Origin: Salvelinus alpinus
Taxonomy: Eukaryota > Chordata > Actinopteri > Salmoniformes > Salmonidae
Assembly: GCF_045679555.1 (NCBI RefSeq)
Contig: NC_092091.1
Span: forward strand, 19,094,072 to 19,158,071
Direction: 5' to 3'
DNA: 64,000 bases
Shown: positions 40,431-64,000 of the stretch, in pieces
How positions within the stretch are numbered: the first letter of the stretch is position 1
Layout: every line of letters starts with the position of its first letter
Program-made: the position numbers and the translations under genes
Notes under the pieces: generated by a model
Seen by the model: only the letters and a program-made list of their open reading frames with translations
Databases searched by the model: none
What the model was told of the DNA's origin: nothing

Positions 40431-41211
40431 GAAGCAAATAGATCTCTGCTAATGATGGTCTGTCTTTGTTCTCTGTCTTTGTTGCTAGGTCCTGTGCAGA
40501 GAGCAGGCACGCCAGGAACTGATCAATCAGGTCAGAGTCGGCCCGCCAAGACCCTGGAAAGCGTCTGTGGTGAGAGGGACCATACACACGGTATCATACA
40601 CACCGGTACACACACACTTAGACACATGCACACACGCACACACACACCTTGCTACAACACTGATTATACCTTTACAACATTGCTCACAAAACTGATTACA
40701 CCCCAAAATAGTTATTGGCACATCCCTCTAAGAGCTCTCTATAACCCTAAGGATTCCTCACAGAGACGAAAGAGAGAAGGCGGGCTGATATGAATGAGAA
40801 AAGGCTTTGAACAGCTTCCAGCACTGCAGGGTGGGAAATCTAATCATCGCTCACATAGTTTAGGAAACTGCTCATATAATTTATTACTTCAAATATGTGC
40901 AGTGAGAAGTGAATGAAGCTAGGGCCAAGTACTGCTGTGTGTGTATGTGTGTGTTAAGGGGGTAACCGGCCTGCTGCTCTCTCTTGCCCCCTGCAGGGTG
41001 CCAGGTGTCACAGCGTCTGGCTGAAGAGGAAGCGCTATGAGGACCTGAGACTGCACCTGGAGCAGGAACAAGAGGTGGGACAGAGAGAGAGCGTTGCACT
41101 TTACTTTCAACTTTCCCTTTGAACTCTTTATATTTTAACTAGCTTGAGAGAATGTGACATCGACAGAGAAAGAATGACAACTCAACTGTTTCCTTTTTGA
41201 TGTTCATATCT

Positions 41212-41215
<4 letters not shown>

Positions 41216-41304
<89 letters not shown>
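41216..41304 (+). repeat. GA microsatellite, ~44 units
   Basis: An uninterrupted AG/GA run of about 90 bases in a tubgcp6 relic intron. Confidence 0.97.
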
Positions 41305-41307
<3 letters not shown>

Positions 41308-41569
41308 CAAACAAACACACTTACTCTTTAACTCCTTTTTGATCTTTGATCATATAAACACCTGCTAGGAACAAGACACTGTTCTTTAATCTTCAGTGTT
41401 ACTGTTGTCTTGCCTCAGCTGTAGTGTGGGTGTAACCTGTGTTTGTGTGTGTGTGTGTTGTTGCACAGTGCAGCCAGGATAAATGAGCAGGAGGATGACT
41501 ACAGCTTTGGCAGAAAGAAGAAACTACAGGACCTGGAACAGCAGCTAGAGATCAGAGCCAGGTCTGTTC

Positions 41570-42862
41570 ACTAGGGGGCGCCACCAAACACACGTGACAC
41601 ATAGAGCCATGCCTTGTCACTAGGGTGCGCCACCACACCAAACTCACGTTGTACACACGAAGCCATGCCTTGTCACTAGGGGTGCGCCACCACACCAAAT
41701 TCACGTTGTACACACAGAGCCATGCCTGGCCACCAAGGGGGAGCCACCACACCCAACACACATTGTACACACAGAGCCATGCCTGGCCACCAAGGGGGAG
41801 CCACCACACCCAACACACATTGTACACACAGAGCCATGCCTGGCCACTAGGGGGCGCCACCATACCCTACACACGTGCTGTACACACAGAACCAGGCCTG
41901 GCCACAAAGGGGCGCCACCACACTAGTGATGTGTGGGGTTGTCTCCTAACCTGCAGTTATATCCGCAGGGCGTGCGTGCGGGTTTAGGGTAATTTAATAT
42001 TGTGTGGATGAAGGGCGGGTGAGGGGTGGGCATGTTGAATAAAGAGAAAACAATATCTTAAAAAATCCATGAATGTACCATTTTTGTGCAATTTATATCT
42101 TTGAGGTTTTTCTTAAATTATTTTAGGCTATCTGTCATTAGTGCGTAAGCCTAAGCTTTATGTCCTAACTGTACTCATGCCAAAAAGCCAACACACCAAT
42201 TGCCAAATGCTTTTGGGAACGAGCAGAAAAAGTTAACGTCGATCCATGGAAGCAAAAAGGACAATATGGAAGTTTAATTCAATAAGAGAAAAGCTGTGAA
42301 AGGAGAGCTGAAAATAAAGAGAAGGGAGTGCCAGAAAAGTAATGTTTGGGAAAGATTTGGTAAAGTGGTAAAAGAGGATGATAGCAGTGTTATGTTATGT
42401 GTGGTGATTGTGAGGCGCTATACACATTTGACAGTCACAAGACTGGGACCTCAAATAGGCCTATGGCACATCAAGGGAACTGTAGCCTGTTTAGTTGGGT
42501 TACATGGAAACTGAAATCTGGACACTGACTGTAGGTCTATAACCTCTCACAACTCCTTCAGAATTAAGCATTTCTTGCAGTAAAATGATACACCAAATGT
42601 AGGCAACATTTTTACTTGGGAACAGGAGTGGAGAAATGTGATTTCCGTTCCGCAGCCTCTGACTGTAGCCTACAGCGCATTTTCTAAATTAGCGCGTAGG
42701 GGTAGGGTGGGAACTTCAAATGTTCACTTTACCACATATAGTGATATAGCATATGCTGGTGGCTGTGGGTGAACAAACAGCTGATCTGCCCACCACCACA
42801 CCATGCACACGGTACACACACAGAGCCAGGTCTGGCTACTAGGGGGCGCCATACACACACAC
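41570..42862 (+). repeat. 57-bp minisatellite split by an insertion
   Basis: About six and a half units (41570-41935) of the form CACTAGGGGGCGCCACCACA, CCAAACTCACGTTGTACACA, CAGAGCCATGCCTTGT. After about 850 bp of unrelated sequence one more unit appears at 42785-42862 (ACACCATGCACACGGTACAC, AGAGCCAGGTCTGGCTACTA, GGGGGCGCC), followed by a CA run. The array starts immediately after the donor of the remnant exon 41469-41561. Confidence 0.88.
41924..42785 (+). mobile_element. hAT-type transposon fragment with BED-finger remnant
   Basis: It starts TAGTGATGTGTGGGG and contains the GGGCGGGTGAGGGGTGGG text typical of this hAT group. At 42296-42440 a BED-type zinc-finger domain is readable with one frame change: KSNVWERFGKVVKEDDSS, then CEALYTFDSHKTGTSN. 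No further transposase is recognisable, so the right side is deleted. CACCACAC occurs at both edges, compatible with an 8-bp target duplication inside the 57-bp minisatellite, but low complexity makes this weak. Confidence 0.65.
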
Positions 42863-43584
42863 ACACACACACACACATATTACACAGCCACTCACACTCA
42901 TTCCTTTAGAGCAAATACTTTTTAAAAGCATATATTGGACCTATATTTATTTACAAAGTGTCCAAATATAATAAAGCATGAATAATGGTTATAGGTTATT
43001 ATGATAAAGGTCAGAGTTGCACTAATCTCATAATCAAATCATATCATCTCATATCTTGATCTTTAAGACAAGCCTGATTAGGGTGAACATATAAATAACC
43101 TGAGAAACAATGCATCCTGGTCCTCAGGAAGGAGCTGATTGCCCAGTACAGCTACCTATCAAAGGAGGTAGAGGGTTCAGTGAATGAGACTGGATGGTTC
43201 CCAGGCACAGTTCCTACAGCAAGACCAGCAGCTGACTAAGGTACGTACTCTCTCTCATACACACTGGGGAAAGGGGCTATAAGAATCCTGTTAAAGATGG
43301 TGATGATGATGATACATTACTATTAGATACAGCACTTATCTAAACCCCCAGGCTATTCTTGAGAAGTATCCTCTAGGAGGGCAGAGACCCCCTATGGAAA
43401 TAATACAGCCAACACCAGCTCAGACCACTCAACCATCAGCACAGGTATGTGTGTAGAATGGCATCGCATAGAAGTTAACACATATGCAGACTGCTTAAAA
43501 CTCATAGAAGTGTAAGCTTGACTGAGTGTGTGATCTCAGCTCTCTGCCCTTACCTCACTGTTCCCATCCCTGTCTTGGACATAG

Positions 43585-44237
43585 CCCTGTGAGCATCAGT
43601 CAGTGGAACCAACCCAGGCCCTTCTCCACCAATCCTCTCCCCTAAACTCCCCGACTACGGAGTCATTCTTCAGACTCCACCTTGGGAGGAGGGTGTGTAG
43701 TCTCTGGGGCTGAACCCCTTCATGCTCCTCCACCCAGGGTTGAATCTGAGGAGTGTCCAAAGTCACTTCCAAGTAGAGGAGTCAGGTGTGTGGTGTCAGG
43801 AATGGTAAACCTTCCTTCTCCGATAACAGGAAGTGACTATGGACACTCTTCAGATTCAGCCATGGGCAGAGGGTGCATGCTATCCGGGATTGAACCCCTT
43901 CGAGCTCCTCTTCCTGGCACCAACTTCGGACAATCCTCCGACTCCACCCTGGGCATGGGCTTTGTGGTGTCATGTGTAAATCCTCTACCCTCCCCAGTCC
44001 CTGGCAGTACCTATGGACACAGCTCAGACTCTGCCTTGAGAGTGGGCTGTGTGGTGACGGAGACTGGTAATGAATACGACCGCAGGACTCTGGAGCAGCA
44101 GCGGCTGGCTGAGGGCATCTTGTCCTGGGCAGCGGGCTTGGCTCTGTCCCCTGGAGAGAGTTCAGAGAGGGAGTACCTCCACTCCCTGGCTGCTCAGTAC
44201 CCGGTGGAGCATTACGAAGACTGCTATAGTCTCATGA
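43585..44237 (+). pseudogene. tubgcp6: tubgcp6 large exon with open HSSDS coding repeats
   Basis: About 29-residue repeats are read in one frame from about 43664: SHSSDSTLGGGCVVSG, then GHSSDSAMGRGCMLSG, GQSSDSTLGMGFVVSC and GHSSDSALRVGCVVTE. Non-repeat sequence REYLHSLAAQYPVEHYED then CYSLMS follows, ending at a good donor (A|GTAAGT, 44238). Human GCP6 has a comparable array of about nine 27-residue repeats with the word THGHVSDASIRVGE, placed just before the equivalent of AGQYHLERY. The exon has no stop in this frame from 43664 to its end, unlike its neighbours. Confidence 0.85.
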
Positions 44238-44252
44238 GTAAGTGAAGTACAC

Positions 44253-44413
44253 CACTGGAGGCTGCTGAGGGGAGGACGGCTCACAATAATGTCTGTAATG
44301 GAGTCAATGGAATGGTATCAAACACAGTGAAACCATATGTTTGATACCACTCCATCTATTCCGTTCCAGACATTACCGTCCTCCCCAATTAAGGGGCCAC
44401 CAGCCGCCTGTGA
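44253..44413. mobile_element. hAT-type MITE, second copy of the 26.36-kb family
   Basis: Shares GGAGGCTGCTGAGGGGAGGA, CGGCTCACAATAATG, ATGGAATGGTATCAAACACA and CCGTCCTCCCCAATTAAGG with the element at 26355. It begins only 15 bp after the donor of the tubgcp6 repeat exon. Confidence 0.85.
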
Positions 44414-44496
44414 AATCCATATATGCCTACATGTACAAATAATGTATAGGTTATGCAGTCAACTCCTGATTAGTGCACTTCACACACTGTTGTAGT

Positions 44497-44690
44497 CTAG
44501 TGCAATGCTTCTCAAACCTCTCCTCCGGGACTCCCAGGTGTTTCCCTATTTTCTTGTAGCTCTGAACTAGTTCCCCTGATTCACTACATAAGGGCTTGAT
44601 GCTTAGCTGACAAGTTGAATCAGGTGTGCTATCTCTGGAATATATCAAACACGTGGAGAGATTTGAGAAAGGCTGGTATAGTGCACACAT
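44497..44690. mobile_element. Short palindromic MITE-like repeat
   Basis: CAATGCTTCTCAAACCTCTC and CTCCGGGACTCCCAGGTGT lead into CCCCTGATTCACTACATAAG, which pairs with TTGAATCAGGTGTGC further on. Similar CCTGATTCA...TGAATCAGG palindromes are common in teleost hAT MITEs. Ends are not sharp. 44700-45480 after it shows nothing recognisable. Confidence 0.5.
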
Positions 44691-45961
44691 TCATGACAGT
44701 CCCAAGTCACTGGGAGATTCTCGTTTGGGCAAAAGACAGTCCTCCGTCCTCTCTCCTCCGTGACCTGGAAACCAATAAGTGGTCAAGAAGTGTGTCAATT
44801 CGTTAATAGGCAAATGAAAGTTCCCTACCCTCCTCGATAGCCACCTTTCATCAAGGATCCTCATGTGTATCCTACTGCAGAAGAGTTTTGAAATCTGCCA
44901 CACCCCCTTTGAATCAGCTTTTGTTTTGTCAGAGAAAAACATGCACAGTTTAAAAACAATATGCTACTTATTGTTTTATCTATACAACTTTCTGCACAAC
45001 TGACTTCATTTGTTTTGAGCACTTCACACATTTATTTTGGGATCCAGCCCTGGAAACGTAATTAGCCTAATGACACACGAGTGGAGAAGGAGACTCATTT
45101 TGAGCAATCTCATTTCATCCACGTTCACGCTCCTCGCCGACTATCCTCGATTAACTTTGACCTTTTCCAAAAGGAGGTGAGAGATGACGGAGGAGAGAGT
45201 ATGCAGGAGGTGAGCAAGATCGAATTGATAAAAGGCCATTGCATCATACGGCATCAGGAACGCACTACTCCAGTCTAAAGTTGGCCAGGAAATAAACAGT
45301 GGTCATCTATTTGTTTTTAAGCTATTTTATTGAAGTAACCAGAAATGTATTATACACATATATTTTGAAGTAGAATCTCACCATGACTGTTTTTGTGAGC
45401 CGTTTCCTCGACAACATCTCTCTATTTGTGTGCTTAGCACTGACTATTTCGTACTCCTGTTAACCCCCCTCCTCTCTCTCCCTCAGTGTATCCTTGGTCA
45501 ACAAGGTGGTGGTGGACTACTTCTTTGTAGAGCTGGGGGTGGATAGGCACTTTAAGGCCCTCAGGCACTTCCTGCTGATGGGTAGTTTGCCCAGTCTCTC
45601 AGCAACCTGATCTTTGAGGATAAAAAAAATGCAGCTTTCATACCTTGGTGTGTTTATATCATGTGCCTGTGTGCGTTTTGTCTGGGTGTGTATTTGCTGT
45701 GATTTGTGTGTGTCTGTGTTCTGTAAGTGGTGTTTTCATATCTAACCCATGTGTGTGTTCTCCTCTCGTCAGATGGGCAGTCGTCAGACTCCTGGTCCTG
45801 AGTAAGGCTCTCCAGTAGTCTCCATGGCTCCTAACTTCACCTTTGCCCTGTGCTTCCTCCCTGAGACCTTCCACCCTCATACCCCCGACACTCAACTGCC
45901 TGGAGCTACGCTACAAAGGTCAGAGTGTATGAGGGAGCCAATGTGTGTGTGTGCAGTAGAT

Positions 45962-46167
45962 TGCTGTCATCAAGGCAAAGGGTGGCTACTTTGAAGAATC
46001 TCAAATATAAAATATATTTTGATTTGTTTTAACAATATTTTGGTTACTACATGATTCCATGTGTTATTTCATAGTTTTGATGTTATAACTATTATTCTAC
46101 AATGTAAAAAATAGTGAAAATAAAGAAAAACCCTGCAATGAGGTGTGTCCAAACTTGACTGGTTCTG
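45962..46167 (+). mobile_element. Tc1-like transposon, 3' terminal fragment
   Basis: From TGTCATCAAGGCAAAGGGTG through TATTATTCTACAATGTAAAA to ACTTGACTGGTTCTGTATG, this is the last about 200 bp of the same Tc1 subfamily as 23417-24634, without any transposase centre. It lies 44 bp past the last tubgcp6 remnant. Confidence 0.88.
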
Positions 46168-46594
46168 TATGTGTTTAGAAACTAATGATACCTTGAATAT
46201 GTTTATTATGTACATGTGTACAAATCTCTATCCCTACACCCATTGCAATATGTGGTAGTAATGTATGTTTGTGGCTTGAAACTTGACAGGAAATATCCCC
46301 TATTAAGGATCGACATGAGTCTATCCACATTTAAAAAGTAAGTACAATGTACCTCAACAACCTGTTCGACAGCTTCAATGTGCCTCATCGTGCAGTATGA
46401 TGTCCCCTGTCCACAATGCTGTACACTATCAAAGGTAATGATTACAACCTTACAACCCCCCTACACGCTGATGCCAAATGTAACGACACTACCCAAAGCT
46501 CCAGTGCCACTCCCCTACTTTCCACCCCATTTCTCAAACCCTGTGTATAAATAATAAAAAATACTCAAGGCAGTAAGAAAATGTCACTTATATT

Positions 46595-46600
46595 TTTATT
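46595..46600 (-). terminator. appl2: Candidate appl2 polyadenylation signal
   Basis: AATAAA on the minus strand (TTTATT on plus), about 2.0 kb past the appl2 stop, at the edge of the repeat-containing tubgcp6 flank. It is chosen because the sequence between it and the stop is free of transposons. Transcript data are needed, and other hexamers are possible. Confidence 0.35.
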
Positions 46601-48638
46601 AAAGATTGAATGTTAACGTTTCCTAAAGTGTAAAGCCTTATGGGAAGTCATATACAACCAAAGGTCATTTACAAAAGAGAAATTCCAGCAAAGGAGAACA
46701 ATGCACTTGCCACTTTTAGTACATTTTCCAGATGGCTTGTATATATTTTCCCTGACAGTACATTTTACTTAGGAAGCAGAGGGAACACAAGGGAGTTGCA
46801 GCAACATGAAGGGAAGACACTAAGGAGGATTACAGAAGATGGATCCTCTCTAGGGGGAGAATCCTAACGTCCGTTTAAGTTAAATTTTCACTTAGTCTCC
46901 CATTGACATCAATGCATGACAAAGTCAAAATTTGATTTACATACAATTTAGGATTTGACCCTAAAATGACTCCTTCGTGGTTTAATGAGTAAACAATGCA
47001 GGAATGCAAAACCCACTTTGTCTATAGACAGCCATTTAAACAGAATGTCATAAAAGCCCTTGAGGGAAAAGGAGGGAGCTGAGTTACATTCTGACCACAC
47101 GGCTCATGTCCCACCTTAAAGTTGGTTGCCCACCACCATATAAAGTCCAAAGAAGATGAAGAAGCCTGAAGGAGGAGAGATTACTAGAAACAGACTCGGT
47201 TTACCCTTTTATCTGTGGATTAATTGTCAGAGTAGAGGACCTTGTGCCTTTCAGGTAAAATAACCCAATGTTTATATCCCGGGACAAATTAACTAGCAAC
47301 AAGCTATCTAGCTAAATTGCCATACATGTTTAATGCTTTTCAACCTGTCCCCAAGTTAATATAGTTGGTTCAGAGTTTGTTTTGATATTTCAACCTGCAT
47401 GCCCTGATCGAGTCTGGTGTGGGTGGTCAAAATCAACATGCGCGCAAGTGGTCTGGTCGGCATGTTAGGCCTTACAATACGACCGACTAAGAAAAACACC
47501 TACACTCAGACAAAACTCTGTAAAAGCTGTTTTAAAGTTGCCAATCATCTCGGCATGCAAGCAAACACCTTGGTCAACACTGAATGACCTCGCGGTCCAC
47601 ACAAAGTCGAGCTTTGACCTATTGTCGTTATTATTCCACACTACAAAAACATCTTACATTCAGAAACAGCACATACATGACGTTTAGTATTGCAGGTTAA
47701 TCAGGGCTAAGAGAACATACACGCAGGAATGCAATGCCCGATCAAAAGAAAATGCAATGCATCAGTGATTTCCCCTTTGCCATTAGTGTTTTGTTTCGAT
47801 TTTCAGATTCTATGAAGCCAATAGAATTAAGGGCTAGATTCTATCAGATCTGCGCTAGCCGTCATCCGAATAGCAGTTGTTTTGACGGAGTCGGAGGTGG
47901 AACTGCGTTACAGCTGTCAAATCCACAAGCGGCTCCTTGCATTACCTTATCGCAGACACTGCCATGGAATGCAACGAAGTCACACCCAACTTTATATCTG
48001 ACAAATCCCATGCAGCCGCGTTACAAGTTATCTAACATGCTATGTGGATGTCGGCCAACGTGGGTTAACACGCTATCCGATTGGCCTAAAACCCTTTCCT
48101 TTTCATTTTCCTTACTTTAGAATGCTGCATAACAACATCTGAAGTTAGTGCATTTTACTACAGACATCAAGCCTTTGGTTAAATAGAAACCTTGGAAGTA
48201 CAATATTGTCCTATAGGAATGATAGTTGTATATTAAGTGCTGCTGAAAAGTAAGATGTCACGGCCATCCATCTCTACACAATACTTCTACTGCAGCACAG
48301 ACACAATGGTACCACTAAACTCAAAGTTATGAAATGTAAGTGTATTAGTGTTGGAGGTCCCAGTTTAAACTGACAGGGTGGCTGAGGATATTCATTCCAC
48401 CAGTGAAAAAGAGTGAAATAACGTAAATAGTAAACCTAAACATTGTCCCTTTGTATAAGTACCTGTACGTCACTCTTGTGGTCATAAGGGATACACCATA
48501 TAGACCCAGGAGTTTTTCCTGGTCAAGTGGTCAACAGGTAGTACCAGATTAAAGTCAGGGGTAGCGCTCCAGAGAACACCGAAACCCCACGTGAGGAGGT
48601 GTTTGTTGGGGGAACCTCAGACCCTCCCCTGGGCCTGG
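46601..48638 (-). other. appl2: Presumed appl2 3' UTR
   Basis: About 2 kb of unique-looking sequence downstream of the appl2 stop codon. The longest ORF (47734-48120, plus, 128 codons) has no recognisable domain. No tandem repeats or transposon ends are seen. Confidence 0.45.
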
Positions 48639-61162
<12,524 letters not shown>

Positions 61163-61421
61163 CTGTAGAGAAGAGAAGGACACACAGAAACCTATGACAA
61201 GTGGCAGACAGATAGGCAGGCAATGTGGCAATGGAATAAACAGACAGGCAGGCAGAAGGGAGGCAGCCAGCCAGACACTAGACAGATTGAAAAATGCTGA
61301 CATAGACCAAATGAGGGATAAGCTTTTAAGACATTCAGCCTGTAATTGTCTGGAGACCGGCACAGTGTGGTAAGCTGGTATGGGTGCGGCAAAGAGGCAC
61401 ACACCTTTATTTAATGATTTA

Positions 61422-63052
61422 TACTGCTGAAGTCAGAAATGTACATACACTTATGTTGGAGTCATTAAAACTTGTTGTTTTCAACCACTCCACAAATATC
61501 TTGCTAACAAACTATAGTTTTGGCTAGTCGGTTAGGACATCTACTTTATGAATGACACAAATCATTTTTCCAACAATTGTTTACAGACAGATTATTTCAC
61601 TTAGAATTCACTGTATTACAATTCCAGTGGGTAAGAAGTTTACATACACGAAGTTGACTGTGCCTTTAAACAGCTTGGAAAATTCCAGAAAATTATGTCA
61701 TGGCTTTAGAAGCTTCTGATAGGCTAATTGACATCATTTGAGTCAATTGGAGGTGTACCTGTGGATGTACTTCAAGGCCTACCTTCAAACTCAGTGCCTC
61801 TTTGCTTGACATCATGGGAAATCAAAAGAAATCAGCCAAGACCTCAGAAAATAATTGGAGACCTCCACAAGGTTGGTTCATCCCTGGGGGCAATTTCCAA
61901 ACGCCTGAAGGTACCACGTTCATCTATACAAACAATAGTACGCAAGTATAAACACCATGGGACTACGCAGCCGTCATACCGCTCAGGAAGGAGACGTGTT
62001 CTGTCTCCTAGAGATGAATGTACTTCGGTGCGAAAAGTGCAAATCAATCCCAGAACAACAGCAAAGGACATTGTGAAGATGCTGGAGGAAACAGGTACAA
62101 AAGTATCTATATCCACAGTAAAATGAGTCCTGTATCGACATAACCTGAAAGGCCGTTCAGCAAGGAAGAAGCCACTGCTCCAAAACCGCCATAAAAAAGC
62201 CAGACTAAGGTTTGCAACTGCACATGGGGACAAAGATCACACTTTTTGGAGAATTGTCTTCTGGTCTGATGAAACAAAAATAGAACTGATTGGCCATAAT
62301 GACCATCATTATGTTTGGAGGAAAAAGGGGAGGCTTGCAAGCCGGAGAACACCATACCAACCGTGAAGCACATGGGTGGCAGCATCATGTTGTGGGGGTG
62401 CCTTGCTGCAGGAGGGACTGGTGCACTTCACAAAATAGATGGCATCATGAGGCAGGAAAATGATGTGAAAGTATTGAAGCAACATTTCAAGACATTAGTC
62501 AGGAAGTTAAAGCTTGGTCGCAAATGGGTCTTCCAAATGGACAATGACCCCAAGCATACTTCCAAAGTTGTGGCAAAATGGCTTAAGGATAACAAAGTCA
62601 AGGTATTGGAGTGGCCATCACAAAGCCCTGACCTCAATCGTACAGAAAATTTGTGGGCAGAACTGAAAAGGCGTGTGCGAGCAAAGAGGCCTACAAACCT
62701 GACTCCGTTTCACCAGCTCTGTCAGGAGGAATGGGCCAAAATGCACCCAACTTATTGTGGAAGGCTACCCGAAACATTTGACCCAAGTCAAACAATTTAA
62801 AGGCAATGCTACCAAATACTAATTTAGTGTATGTAAACTTCTGACCCACTGGGAATGTGATGGAATAAATCAAATCTGAAATAAATCATTCTCTCTAATA
62901 TTATTCTGACATTTCACATTCTTAAAATAAAGTGGAGATCCTAACTGACCTAAATCAGGGAATTTTTACTAGGATTAAATGTCAGGAATTGTGAAAAACT
63001 GAGTTTAAATGTATTTGGCTCAGGTGTATGTAAACTTCCGACTTCAACTGTA
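61422..63052 (+). mobile_element. Tc1-like transposon of the Sleeping Beauty family, inactive
   Basis: About 1.63 kb with TA at both edges. It has the inverted/direct-repeat design of salmonid Tc1 elements: outer ends TGAAGTCAGAAATGTACATA and TATGTAAACTTCCGACTTCA, with inner repeats near 61635 (GTAAGAAGTTTACATACACG) and 62830 (TGTAAACTTCTGACCCACTG). Transposase text: LKVPRSSIQTIVRKYKHHGT (paired-like DNA-binding part), SGRRRVLSPRDE, FWSDETKIE, FQMDNDPKHTSKVVAKW and LEWPSQSPDLN. The three acidic catalytic positions are recognisable. Breaks: the frame is lost just after the likely start near 61816, a TGA follows SISTVK (62124-62126), there is a frameshift near 62330, and the C-terminus is altered. 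It lies in appl2 intron 1, opposite to the gene. Confidence 0.93.
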
Positions 63053-63207
63053 TTTACACACCATTTGTAGGCCTAGCCCCTTTATTCATAAATATGCTGA
63101 TTTGAAATGTGAGGGACTAGAAAGTCACTCACTCAAATTGATTCCATGATTTGAATAGGAAGAACTATTCTGAAATATGCAGAGCAAGACACAAGCCACA
63201 GGCATAC

Positions 63208-64000
<793 letters not shown>

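Larger units (their letters stand above)
34728..45918 (+). pseudogene. tubgcp6: Decaying tubgcp6 copy (gamma-tubulin complex component 6)
   Basis: Eleven exon remnants in gene order: 34728-34791, 34908-35017 (GVKLLSYLYNEAQSNYS, LLSLLKRSCEPYT), 35201-35292, 36216-36340 (GKTINLLKIYCP), about 40490-40577 (QARQELINQ), 40997-41074, 41469-41561 (EQEDDYSFGRKKKLQDLEQQ), 43128-43240, 43352-43444, 43585-44237 and 45487-45640 (VSLVNKVVVDYFFVELGVD), plus a C-terminal piece 45773-45918 ending CLELRYK. GCP6 is a structural subunit of the gamma-tubulin ring complex. Breaks: TGA after YLSEL; a TG|A stop at the 35017/35201 junction; TAA 35220-35222; TGA 36278-36280; frameshifts in the 40.5, 41.0 and 43.1 kb exons; a deletion and no donor after LLMG at 45.58 kb; stops in the last exon. 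The N-terminal third and nearly all of the C-terminal gamma-tubulin-binding domain are absent. A sequencing or assembly fault cannot explain so many independent lesions. Confidence 0.9.

Noticed and set aside
37639..40587. Minus-strand ORFs of 982 and 954 codons (repeats of LPSGLPLPCSVLP type)
   Set aside because: They are the antisense of the 38-bp minisatellite, which has no stop in any frame. There is no start context, splice context or domain, and the frames simply rotate every 114 bp.
47734..48120. 128-codon ORF on plus
   Set aside because: No recognisable domain; it lies antisense in the presumed appl2 3' UTR, and a length of this order is expected by chance.

Overview
The window is vertebrate nuclear DNA from a ray-finned fish, almost certainly a salmonid. 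The evidence is intron-rich genes with GT-AG junctions, very dense minisatellites and microsatellites, salmonid tRNA-derived SINEs (HpaI type at 37.0 kb), several copies of salmonid Tc1-like transposons (one belonging to the Sleeping Beauty-type inverted/direct-repeat family), an L2 and an L1-like LINE, and many hAT-type MITEs. There is nothing prokaryotic or viral. Species cannot be decided from the sequence alone.

Layout. 1-8.84 kb: one minisatellite of 45/50-bp units, apparently inside a plxnb2 intron. 9.0-21.9 kb (+): the last 15 coding exons of plexin-B2, encoding 614 residues that cover the whole cytoplasmic GAP/Rho-binding region and end in the VTDL PDZ ligand. All splice phases join without a break. 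Its introns hold an L2 LINE split by a Tc1 element, several minisatellites and MITEs. 21.9-34.7 kb: 3' flank and repeat-rich spacer with two Tc1-like or MITE islands, a nested pair of MITEs, a broken C2H2 zinc-finger fragment, a decayed L1-like LINE and a SINE. 34.7-45.9 kb (+): eleven recognisable exons of tubgcp6 (gamma-tubulin complex component 6) with internal stops, frameshifts and missing exons. This is a decaying copy, plausibly the second (ohnolog) copy left by the salmonid genome duplication. One intron carries a 2.8-kb minisatellite. 46.6-61.2 kb (-): exons 2 to the end of appl2 (19 exons, 647 residues, intact). Exon 1 lies beyond the right edge. 61.4-64.0 kb: two Tc1-like transposons in or upstream of appl2 intron 1.

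The genes do not form an operon-like unit. plxnb2 and the tubgcp6 relic run in the same direction, and appl2 converges on them. The plxnb2-tubgcp6 neighbourhood matches human 22q13.33, where both genes lie close together.

The most interesting signals sit where repeats meet splicing. (1) A 55-bp minisatellite upstream of the plxnb2 exon that completes the catalytic arginine pair has amplified that exon's own 3' splice site, giving about ten decoy acceptors. (2) Three appl2 acceptors are preceded by TG repeats, one by about 75 TG units directly abutting TAG. (3) A 38-bp minisatellite places about 70 donor-like AG|GTAAG motifs in a tubgcp6 intron. (4) One tubgcp6 exon keeps an open, internally repetitive HSSDS-type coding repeat while its neighbours have decayed.
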